A stretch of DNA of 54,946 nucleotides. Origin: Caldifarciminota bacterium (GTDB taxonomy: Bacteria; Hydrothermota; UBA3073; JACQXS01; JAGMCI01). Every line of letters begins with the position of its first letter. The stretch's first letter is position 1. The DNA lies in contig JAGMCI010000010.1 in NCBI GenBank assembly GCA_023129325.1, positions 1-54,946 of the forward strand, given 5' to 3'. Positions 17,101 through 24,006 of this stretch are shown here, piece by piece. The notes below the pieces were generated by a model that saw only the letters and a program-made list of their open reading frames with translations, searched no databases and was not told the origin of the DNA. Made by a program: the position numbers and the translations under genes.

Positions 17101-17282
17101 AAAAGATTTGGATACACAAAGCTAACACCTGGGAAGAAGCCAAAAAATTTGATGAAAATTATTACCTATCAATGAGCAGTAAAGAAAGATTAGAGACAAT
17201 GCAATTTTTAAGAGAAACATATTTCAAGATGAAAAATGAAAGTAGAAAAGGACTACGAAGAGTTATTAAAATTATTCAATAA
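17097..17282 (+). CDS. Small conserved protein usually paired with a nucleotidyltransferase
   Basis: 61 residues: MKKIWIHKANTWEEAKKFD..., with YYLSMSSKERLETMQFLRE. From memory, small proteins of this type often lie directly upstream of, and overlap, a nucleotidyltransferase-like gene in a toxin-antitoxin-like pair. Here the ATG of a partner gene is found inside its 3' end at 17236, but that partner is cut off after about 27 codons. The start overlaps the radC stop (ATGA). Function is unknown. Confidence 0.65.
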   Translation: MKKIWIHKANTWEEAKKFDENYYLSMSSKERLETMQFLRETYFKMKNESRKGLRRVIKIIQ

Positions 17283-17385
17283 ATACAAGGTAAAATATTG
17301 TATTATTGGAGCGTATGATGAGCGTGCGATACAGATTACCTCTGTGTCCTCCCCCGATGTATTGGGGCAGGTGTGGTTAATTTGA
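17236..17385 (+). pseudogene. Truncated nucleotidyltransferase-like gene (N-terminal stump)
   Basis: The frame opens MKVEKDYEELLKLFNKYKVK and continues YCIIGAY, the expected N-terminus of small nucleotidyltransferase-like proteins that pair with the gene above. It then runs into unrelated sequence containing a 'cccccgatgtattgggg' repeat and stops at 17385, one base before a 50-bp repeat. All catalytic motifs are missing, so it is read as a broken partner gene. Confidence 0.6.
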
Positions 17386-17435
17386 GTTGATTTTTGCCTG
17401 CCTGCAGTAGGCAGGGATGTGAGTGGGGTAGGATT
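17386..17435 (+). repeat. 50-bp island repeat, copy 1
   Basis: Starts gttgatttttgcctgcctgc, includes a CCTGCCTGCAGTAGGCAGG palindrome, then gggatgtgagtggggtaggatt. Nearly identical copies lie at 18517-18566 and 20296-20345, always just after a stop codon. Confidence 0.85.
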
Positions 17436-17480
17436 TGAGAACAGAAATCCTCATTATAATATGGTGATTACAATTTTCCC

Positions 17481-17509
17481 TTGACAAAGTTATTTAATTA
17501 TAATATAAT
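17481..17509 (+). promoter_or_regulatory. Perfect consensus promoter of the HTH-nucleotidyltransferase/HEPN operon
   Basis: TTGACA (17481-17486), 17-bp spacer, TATAAT (17504-17509): full consensus in both boxes. The leader to the ATG at 17548 is about 30 nt and contains a 16-bp palindrome. Confidence 0.85.
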
Positions 17510-17527
17510 GAATCTTAGTTCAAAAAA

Positions 17528-17543
17528 ATGAATTTAAATTCAT
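17528..17543. promoter_or_regulatory. Candidate autoregulatory operator, 16-bp perfect palindrome
   Basis: ATGAATTTAAATTCAT is a perfect palindrome. It lies between the consensus promoter and the start codon of a protein with an N-terminal helix-turn-helix, so autorepression is plausible. Its first ATG would start a five-codon frame (MNLNS). Confidence 0.55.
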
Positions 17544-17547
17544 AAAA

Positions 17548-18087
17548 ATGAATAATAAGAAAATTCAAAATATATTCGACTCTACGAGTGCTCAACAAGT
17601 ATTTACTTTTCTCTGCAGTCGTCCCCATGAATCGTTCTTTGAAAAAGAGATTTCTGATAAAACGGGATTAAGCAGGGGAGCTACAAATATAGCTCTCAGA
17701 AGGTTGGCTGAGGCTGGCCTTATAAAAAAGGAAAAGAAAGGCAGGATGTCATTCTATTCTGTTACTCTAAGCGACCCAAGAGTTAGAGGCTGGAAGATTT
17801 TAAACAATATATTGAAGATTCAGCCTGTGGTTACTAAATTGAGGAAGTGGAGTGAGAAGATAACCCTCTTTGGCAGTGCAGCAGAGGGCACAAATATACC
17901 AGAGAGTGATGTAGATATATTCGTGCTGACCCCACAACCCGAAATTATTAAAGAGTATGCATCAAAGTTAAAGAATACTCAATTAATTGTCAAAAAGCCA
18001 TTGGAATTTGCAGAGATGGAAAAAAAAGACCCTATATTCTATTCTGAAGTATCGCGAGGGATTGTCTTATGGGAAAAGAAAGAGTAG
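17548..18087 (+). CDS. Antitoxin-like minimal nucleotidyltransferase with N-terminal winged HTH
   Basis: 179 residues. Residues 1-75 form a winged helix-turn-helix (EKEISDKTGLSRGATNIALR). Residues 95-170 form a minimal nucleotidyltransferase with the motif LFGSAAEGTNIPESDVDIFV, keeping the GS and DxD active-site residues. In MNT/HEPN (type VII) systems the nucleotidyltransferase adds AMP to the HEPN toxin and neutralises it. The HTH fusion suggests it also represses its own promoter. The HEPN gene overlaps its 3' end by 19 nt. It has a full-consensus promoter, which would need tight repression. Confidence 0.88.
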   Translation: MNNKKIQNIFDSTSAQQVFTFLCSRPHESFFEKEISDKTGLSRGATNIALRRLAEAGLIKKEKKGRMSFYSVTLSDPRVRGWKILNNILKIQPVVTKLRKWSEKITLFGSAAEGTNIPESDVDIFVLTPQPEIIKEYASKLKNTQLIVKKPLEFAEMEKKDPIFYSEVSRGIVLWEKKE

Positions 18088-18521
18088 ACTCAGAATTTAC
18101 AGACTGCCTGAGGAAAGGAAAGATAAGACCGTTTCCAAGAGGTAGAGAGCTGATGCAAAAAGAACTTGACTTTGCAGACTCTGATTTAGATGAAGCGAAA
18201 AGGAGTTTTGAAAATAAAAGGTATAAATGGAGCACTATACAATCATATTATGCTATGTTTCATACAGCAAGAGCACTACTATATCTTGAGGGCTATAGAG
18301 AACGAAGCCACCACTGTCTTATCGTTGCGCTGAGAACCCTGTATGTATCTAAGAAGCTTCTTTCTTCTCTATTCATAGAGGCATTGCAATTAGGAAAGAG
18401 ACTCAGAGAGGATGCTGATTACTATGGAGAGTTCTCTGCGGATGGTGCTAACAAGATGTTGACCTCAGCAATTGAGTTTCTAAATGAGACAAAGAAAATA
18501 ATCAAAATTAAAATTGGTTGA
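18069..18521 (+). CDS. HEPN domain toxin of an MNT/HEPN pair
   Basis: 150 residues, all-helical. The segment YKWSTIQSYYAMFHTARALLY is the typical HEPN core, and the catalytic RNase-type motif R-x4-H is seen in RERSHH. HEPN toxins cut RNA or act on tRNA in known systems. The last residues (KKIIKIKIG) are encoded by the arm of an island repeat that also ends the stump at 20106-20300 (KKIIKIKIS). The native C-terminus may therefore have been replaced. The gene is coupled to the upstream antitoxin by overlap. Confidence 0.85.
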   Translation: MGKERVDSEFTDCLRKGKIRPFPRGRELMQKELDFADSDLDEAKRSFENKRYKWSTIQSYYAMFHTARALLYLEGYRERSHHCLIVALRTLYVSKKLLSSLFIEALQLGKRLREDADYYGEFSADGANKMLTSAIEFLNETKKIIKIKIG

Positions 18522-18566
18522 TTTTTGCCTGCCTGCAGTAGGCAGGGATGTGAGTAGGGTAGGATT
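18491..18566 (+). repeat. Island repeat, copy 2 (with 25-bp left extension)
   Basis: The 50-bp core is at 18517-18566. The sequence aaagaaaataatcaaaatta to its left is shared with copy 3 at 20271-20295, so the duplicated unit is about 75 bp. Confidence 0.85.
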
Positions 18567-18571
18567 GAATT

Positions 18572-18898
18572 ATGGTAGATAAGAAGAAAGAACATTTCTT
18601 GGCAGTTTTAATGGATACAAGAAATCAATGTATTGGCATTCCAAAAATCTCCATAGGAAGTCTTAATGCCAACATTGTTCATCCTCGTGAAGTCTTCAAA
18701 GAAGCAATCTCATCATCAGCTGCCTCTTGTATTTTTGTCCATAACCATCCATCAGGAGACCCTGAACCATCGGAAGACGATTTAGAAATTACTAAAAGAT
18801 TGGTAGAAGCAGGTAAGATCTTAGGGATTGAAGTAACAGACCATATAATCGTAGCTAAAAATAGATTTTTTAGCTTTAAGGAGAAAAAATTGATATAA
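18572..18898 (+). CDS. Truncated RadC-like JAB domain protein
   Basis: 108 residues containing only the JAB/MPN domain, with the intact zinc motif HNHPSGDPEPSEDDLEI and the upstream family segment ISIGSLNANIVHPREVFKEAI. The helix-hairpin-helix half of RadC is missing. It begins six bases after island repeat copy 2, so the repeat probably marks the recombination point that removed the N-terminus. It may still be expressed; the motif has not decayed. It is a different lineage from the RadC at 16390, with many substitutions. Confidence 0.75.
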   Translation: MVDKKKEHFLAVLMDTRNQCIGIPKISIGSLNANIVHPREVFKEAISSSAASCIFVHNHPSGDPEPSEDDLEITKRLVEAGKILGIEVTDHIIVAKNRFFSFKEKKLI

Positions 18899-18901
18899 TG
18901 C

Positions 18902-18964
18902 TTGACTTCTTTTTTGTTCTGTTTTATAATGATTAACAGAACAATTTTTGAAGATCGTTCTGTT
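18902..18964 (+). promoter_or_regulatory. Promoter and candidate operator of the Fic gene
   Basis: TTGACT (18902-18907), 17-bp spacer, TATAAT (18925-18930). Half-sites GTTCTGTT (18916-18923) and AACAGAAC (18935-18942) form a perfect inverted repeat around the -10 box. A third GTTCTGTT lies at 18957-18964. This arrangement suits repression by the winged helix domain of the Fic protein. Confidence 0.7.
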
Positions 18965-18974
18965 TCATAAAACT

Positions 18975-20102
18975 ATGCGTTCAGGGCAATACATAACCCA
19001 GTTAGAGGAAAATTTAAAATACAAGGCTTTTGTAGCCAATCCATTACCTTTTGAGTTAAAGAAAGACCCCGGATTAGAAACTTTACTTTCTGAAGCTAAT
19101 TTGGCTTTGGGGCGATTAGATGGTGTATCAGAGATAGTTCCAGATGTAGATTTTCTCACTCTAATGTATGGAAGAAAGGAAGCTACTTATTCAAGTCAGG
19201 TAGAAGGAACCCAAGCAACTTTTACTGATGTTTTAAAAGCGGAAGCAAAAATTAAGGATAAAACAATTCCTCCGGATGTTAAAGAAATCTTAAATTATAT
19301 TAAAGCAATGAATTATGGAATGGAACGACTTAAAACTTTACCTTTATCGCTCCGTCTTATTAGAGAAATTCATAAGATTCTTCTCACGGGAGTTAGAGGT
19401 AAGGAAAGGATACCAGGCGAATTTAAAAAGAGTCAAAATTGGGTAGGAGGACCAACAATTGAAACAGCCACTTTTGTTCCTTGTCCCCCGCATGAAGTTA
19501 TGAACTTATTAGATAATTTAGAAAAATTTCTTTGTGACAAATTACCAATTCCTATTTTAATTAAAATTGGTTTAATCCATTCCCAATTTGAAAGTGTTCA
19601 TCCTTTCTTAGATGGTAATGGAAGAGTGGGACGGCTTTTAATCACTTTTTATCTTTATCATCAAAAAATATTACAAAACCCCTTGCTTTATTTGTCTGCT
19701 TACTTCAAAAAAAATCAGAAAGAATATTATTATCGGTTGAATGGAGTTCACGAGAAAGACAGTATTGAAGACTGGCTTAAATTTTTCTTAAAAGGAGTGA
19801 GAGATACGGCTCAAGAAGGATTTATTACTGCTCAAAAAATATTGAGATTAAAAGAAAATGACACTAAAAAAGTTTCTATTCTTGGTCGTTCTACAAAAAA
19901 CGCATTAAAAGTTTTAAATAACCTTTATAGAACACCCATTATTAGTTTGAATCATATTATCGAATTTACTGGCTTAAGTAAATCCAACGCTTATTATCTC
20001 CTGAAAAAATTAGAAAATCTTAAAATACTCCACTATTTGCCCAAGGAATCTCCCAAGACGAAGGTTTTTATTTATAAAGATTATTTAGGTTTATTTGAAT
20101 AA
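18975..20102 (+). CDS. Fic family AMP-transferase with winged HTH
   Basis: From ATG 18975 it is 375 residues; a TTG nine codons upstream is less likely. A Fic_N region at about 15-90 contains the inhibitory motif SSQVEGT, matching (S/T)xxxE(G/N). The Fic core carries HPFLDGNGRVGR, with the catalytic His and the full consensus. The C-terminus (about 300-375) is a winged helix (IIEFTGLSKSNAYYLLKKL). The family attaches AMP to target proteins. Having the inhibitory helix in the same chain suggests self-restraint rather than a separate antitoxin. An operator-like inverted repeat covers its promoter. Confidence 0.92.
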   Translation: MRSGQYITQLEENLKYKAFVANPLPFELKKDPGLETLLSEANLALGRLDGVSEIVPDVDFLTLMYGRKEATYSSQVEGTQATFTDVLKAEAKIKDKTIPPDVKEILNYIKAMNYGMERLKTLPLSLRLIREIHKILLTGVRGKERIPGEFKKSQNWVGGPTIETATFVPCPPHEVMNLLDNLEKFLCDKLPIPILIKIGLIHSQFESVHPFLDGNGRVGRLLITFYLYHQKILQNPLLYLSAYFKKNQKEYYYRLNGVHEKDSIEDWLKFFLKGVRDTAQEGFITAQKILRLKENDTKKVSILGRSTKNALKVLNNLYRTPIISLNHIIEFTGLSKSNAYYLLKKLENLKILHYLPKESPKTKVFIYKDYLGLFE

Positions 20103-20105
20103 GTT

Positions 20106-20300
20106 ATGTCTAAGAGTAATAAATATCAAAATTACACAAAAGAAGAGCTGGTTGCTGAAATTGAGAGATTAAAGAAACGCAAGAAGTATGGGTTAGTTTG
20201 GGAAGAGAAGCCAGAAGAAGTAGTTGAAATGTGTAAAGAGAAATTGCCGGTGGTTAAAGAGATAAAGAGCAAGAAAATAATCAAAATTAAAATTAGTTGA
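20106..20300 (+). pseudogene. N-terminal stump of a type III-like DNA methyltransferase (Mod)
   Basis: 64 residues. YTKEELVAEIERLKKRKKYG and LVWEEKPEEVVEMCKEKLPV match, from memory, the N-terminus of type III/site-specific DNA methyltransferases, which normally continue to DPPY motifs over 500 or more residues. Here the frame enters island repeat copy 3 and stops, ending KKIIKIKIS. No methylase motif survives. The remnant implies that a type III system once stood here before repeat-mediated loss. Confidence 0.6.
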
Positions 20301-20345
20301 TTTTTGCCTGCCTGCTGCAGGCAGGGATGTGAGTGGGGTAAGATT
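20271..20345 (+). repeat. Island repeat, copy 3
   Basis: The core at 20296-20345 differs from copy 1 by a few bases (tgctgcaggca in place of tgcagtaggca). The left arm aagaaaataatcaaaattaa matches copy 2. It sits between the Mod stump and hsdR. Confidence 0.85.
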
Positions 20346-20362
20346 GAAGAGAAAAATAGAAT

Positions 20363-23125
20363 ATGAAACCTGAGGAAAAGGCAAGTCAGAAAATTGACCA
20401 ATTGCTGGAAGCAGCAGGTTGGAAGATTCAGGATTTAAGAGAATTAAATTTAGGAGCATCTTTGGGGATAGCTGTCCGGGAATTTCCTCTTGAGTCGGGT
20501 AGAGCTGATTACCTTCTTTTCGTAGATAGAGAAGCTGTTGGAGTAGTAGAAGCGAAACCTAAAGGCACTACCTTAAGTGGGGTAGCAGACCAGTCCGAAA
20601 GATATTTAGCAGGAGTTCCTGAAAGCATTCCTCACGTCTGGGAACCGCTTCCTTTTGCATATGAAAGCACAGGAATAGAAACTTTCTTTAGAGATACAAG
20701 AGACCCTGAACCTCGTTCCCGGCAAGTGTTTGCCTTTCATGAACCTCAAACATTAAAGGAATTGCTTTCTCAAAGCAATACTCTTAGGACGAGACTCACG
20801 GATATGCCTCCATTGTTAACAACAGGATTAAGGGATTGTCAAGTTGAAGCTATCCAAAATCTTGAGCAATCTTTCGCAGAATCAAGACCAAGAGCACTTA
20901 TTCAGATGGCATCAGGGGCTGGAAAGACTTACACTGCTATCAGTTTTATCTATAGATTAATAAAATTTGCGGATGCAAAAAGAATACTTTTTCTGGTTGA
21001 TAGAAGAACTCTTGGGAAACAAACCGCGCAGAAATTTCAAGAATATATAACTCCTGATGATAGTAGAAAGTTTACAGAGCTTTATAATGCTCAGCATCTT
21101 ACATCTAACACTTTGGATACTGTGAGCCGTGTTTGCATCACCACCATTCAAAGGCTTTATTCAATGCTTAAGGGAGAGCCTGAATTTGATGAAGAACTTG
21201 AGGAACACTCCATTCTTGAGTTCTCACTTGAGGAAGATAAACCAAAAGAAGTTGTCTATAATCCTCGAATCCCAATAGAGACTTTTGATTTTATTATTAC
21301 TGATGAGTGCCATAGGTCCATTTACAACCTCTGGAGGCAGGTGCTTGAGTATTTTGATGCCTTTATTATAGGACTGACTGCAACTCCTTCCAAACAAACC
21401 CTCGGTTTTTTTAATCAGAATTTAGTCATGGAATATAGCAACGAACGGTCAGTTGCTGATGGTATAAATGTAGCCTATGAGGTCTACCGCATCCAAACTG
21501 AGATTACTGAAAAAGGCAGTAAGGTGAAAGCAGGTTACTACATTGATAAACGCGATAAACTTACCAGAAAAACTCGATGGGAGCAACTGGATGAAGAGCT
21601 TGAATACAATGCAAAACAATTAGACCGAGATGTGGTTGCACCTGACCAGATAAGAACAATTATCAGAACATTCAAAGAAAACCTCTTTACTGAGATATTC
21701 CCAGGCAGAAAAGAAGTTCCCAAAACTATCATATTTGCCAAAGATGACTCACATGCGGAGGATATTGTACATATTGTAAGAGAGGAATTTGGTAAGGGAA
21801 ATGAATTCTGCAAAAAGATAACTTATACAACTGCTAAGATGACAGGTGAAAAGACCGATGATTTAATTGCCAGTTTTCGCAATTCTTATAATCCACGTAT
21901 AGCTGTCACAGTAGATATGATTTCAACTGGCACAGATATTAAACCTTTAGAATGCATAATATTTATGAGAGATGTTAAATCAAGAGTCTATTTTGAGCAG
22001 ATGAAAGGACGAGGCACGAGAACCATTGATTCTACAGATTTTAAAGCTGTTACCCCAGATGCTTCACACAAAACCCATTATGTAATTGTGGATGCTGTAG
22101 GTGTGTGCGAGAACGATAAAACTGACTCTCGTCCCTTGGAACGAAAGAGGAGTGTGCCCTTTGATAAACTCATTATGTCAGTTGCCCTTGGTAATAGAGA
22201 TAAAGATACGCTTACCTCACTGGCGGGAAGGCTTGCCAGTTTGGATAGACAAATAGATGAAAAAGACAGAAAAGAGATTGAAAATGCTGCAGAAGGTAAA
22301 CCATTAAAGCAAATTATCAATAATTTGCTGGATGCAGTTGACCCAGACAAACAAATTGAGAAGGCAAAAGAGATTTTTAAGACAGAAACACCAGCAGAAA
22401 AGCAGGTTAAGAAAGCTTCCGAAAAATTAGCAAAAGAAGCCTGTGTTCCATTTGACAATCCAAAAGCAAGGAATACAATTATTGATATCAAGAAAAGAAA
22501 TGAGCAAATTATAGACACTGTGAGTAAAGACAAGGTTATACTTGCAGGTTTTGATGACCGAGCAAAAGAAAAGGCAAGGACTATCATTGATACATTCAAA
22601 AGGTTCATTGATGAAAACAAGGATGAACTAACAGCTTTACAGATTATTTACAGCAAACCTTACGGTAAACGCCATCTTACATACGAAGAAATCAAGCAAC
22701 TTGCTGATGTAATTGAAAAACCGCCTTATTTTCTAACTCAAGAGAATCTATGGCAGGCATACGAACAATTGGAAAAATCAAAAGTAAGAGGTGCAGGACC
22801 ACAAAAACTTTTGACAAACATTATTTCTCTTGTCCGCTTTGCTATTGGTGAAACAGATATGCTTGAGCCATTCCCTAAAACTGTAGAGCAGCACTTCAAT
22901 GAGTGGCTTACTAATCAAGAAATAACAGGTAAAGGATTTACTCCAGAGCAGAGAGAATGGCTTGAAATGATAAAAGACCACATAGCAACAAGCTTAAGTA
23001 TTGAGACAGATAGCTTTGAACTTGCACCATTTTATGAGAGAGGTGGGCTCGTAAAAGCTAATAAATTATTTGGAGATAAGCTAACTAATGTTATGGAAGA
23101 GTTGAATGAGGTGTTGGTGGGATGA
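20363..23125 (+). CDS. hsdR: Type I restriction enzyme, R (helicase-nuclease) subunit
   Basis: 920 residues. The N-terminal PD-(D/E)XK nuclease is seen as RADYLLFVDREAVGVVEAKPKG (about residues 46-65). The helicase domains follow: Walker A ASGAGKTYTA near 182, motif II DECHRS near 313, GLTATPSKQT, and motif VI MKGRGTRT near 553. A C-terminal helical region binds the methylase core. It translocates DNA and cuts far from unmethylated target sites. The order of the system is R, extra membrane protein, S, M. The next gene overlaps it by 4 nt. All motifs are intact. Confidence 0.96.
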   Translation: MKPEEKASQKIDQLLEAAGWKIQDLRELNLGASLGIAVREFPLESGRADYLLFVDREAVGVVEAKPKGTTLSGVADQSERYLAGVPESIPHVWEPLPFAYESTGIETFFRDTRDPEPRSRQVFAFHEPQTLKELLSQSNTLRTRLTDMPPLLTTGLRDCQVEAIQNLEQSFAESRPRALIQMASGAGKTYTAISFIYRLIKFADAKRILFLVDRRTLGKQTAQKFQEYITPDDSRKFTELYNAQHLTSNTLDTVSRVCITTIQRLYSMLKGEPEFDEELEEHSILEFSLEEDKPKEVVYNPRIPIETFDFIITDECHRSIYNLWRQVLEYFDAFIIGLTATPSKQTLGFFNQNLVMEYSNERSVADGINVAYEVYRIQTEITEKGSKVKAGYYIDKRDKLTRKTRWEQLDEELEYNAKQLDRDVVAPDQIRTIIRTFKENLFTEIFPGRKEVPKTIIFAKDDSHAEDIVHIVREEFGKGNEFCKKITYTTAKMTGEKTDDLIASFRNSYNPRIAVTVDMISTGTDIKPLECIIFMRDVKSRVYFEQMKGRGTRTIDSTDFKAVTPDASHKTHYVIVDAVGVCENDKTDSRPLERKRSVPFDKLIMSVALGNRDKDTLTSLAGRLASLDRQIDEKDRKEIENAAEGKPLKQIINNLLDAVDPDKQIEKAKEIFKTETPAEKQVKKASEKLAKEACVPFDNPKARNTIIDIKKRNEQIIDTVSKDKVILAGFDDRAKEKARTIIDTFKRFIDENKDELTALQIIYSKPYGKRHLTYEEIKQLADVIEKPPYFLTQENLWQAYEQLEKSKVRGAGPQKLLTNIISLVRFAIGETDMLEPFPKTVEQHFNEWLTNQEITGKGFTPEQREWLEMIKDHIATSLSIETDSFELAPFYERGGLVKANKLFGDKLTNVMEELNEVLVG

Positions 23126-23988
23126 ACAAAATTAAAAGAAGAATATTAGCTATATCATCTCAATACTGGACAATACTACTAATTATTGGTTTCATCATTT
23201 TTGGGATAATGTGGCTTAAAAAGTTAAAAAATAGTCAGATTCTCTCACCAGAAGATTTCATAAGTAATATTATTCTTGTTATAGGGTGGTTAGTTGCATT
23301 ATTAATGGGACTTATACATTTAGAGAAAATACGAAAAGACAATCAAAACATTAAGAGAGAAGAGATAAAAAAGTCTATAGAAAGAGAAGCATTTCGTGAG
23401 ATAAATAGAGCAACTACTCAACTTTCTGGTATCATAAGTAAGATAAGTGTAAGTTTCATTATGCTCCCACACCAATTAAATTCATATATACAAAATCCGA
23501 TATTGTTTCCGTTCGACAAGGAGAAAATAAAAACCAACCTAAATACCGGTAACATAGACTTACTTCACGGTTTAACTGAATTTCTATTAGCTATTGAATC
23601 CAATGAAATAGCAGTGATTAAATTTGACCATTGGAGAAAATTTATACACTTCAGAGTTGAGGAAGCATGTAAAACAATTAATAATTTTTATGAAAATTTT
23701 GTGAATATTGGCGAAAAAGAACTAATTACACAAGAAAAACGAGATTGGTTAAAACAAAAATGTGATGAGGTATACGATAGACTTTTGGATATTCAATCTT
23801 ATTTATACGATTATAGAATTGAACTAATGAATTCCCTTTTAGGAAAAATATTTAATGCTACAATTCCTATCAGGAAACCAAGAGACCCAAAGCATAAAAT
23901 TCTTACAGAAGTTGCTATTAAAAAAAGTGTTGAAAAAGAAGAGGATGAGAGAGAAAATAAAGCCTTGAGAGGAGAACCGTTAATTTAG
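23122..23988 (+). CDS. Two-helix membrane protein inside the type I restriction operon
   Basis: 288 residues, not recognised. Two membrane helices (about 14-32 and 46-66) are followed by a long charged, mostly helical cytoplasmic region (about 70-288) with coiled-coil-like stretches (KIRKDNQNIKREEIKKSIER) and a highly charged tail. Its ATG overlaps the hsdR stop by 4 nt, so it is translated with the restriction genes. Placement suggests an accessory defence role or membrane tethering, by inference only. No nuclease or NTP motif is seen. Confidence 0.7.
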   Translation: MNKIKRRILAISSQYWTILLIIGFIIFGIMWLKKLKNSQILSPEDFISNIILVIGWLVALLMGLIHLEKIRKDNQNIKREEIKKSIEREAFREINRATTQLSGIISKISVSFIMLPHQLNSYIQNPILFPFDKEKIKTNLNTGNIDLLHGLTEFLLAIESNEIAVIKFDHWRKFIHFRVEEACKTINNFYENFVNIGEKELITQEKRDWLKQKCDEVYDRLLDIQSYLYDYRIELMNSLLGKIFNATIPIRKPRDPKHKILTEVAIKKSVEKEEDERENKALRGEPLI

Positions 23989-24006
23989 AAATAAAAATAG
24001 TTTTTT

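Noticed and set aside
17386-20345. CRISPR array or integron attC sites
   Set aside because: Only three copies with gene-sized gaps of unequal length, no spacers, and no GTTRRRY-type core or integrase nearby.
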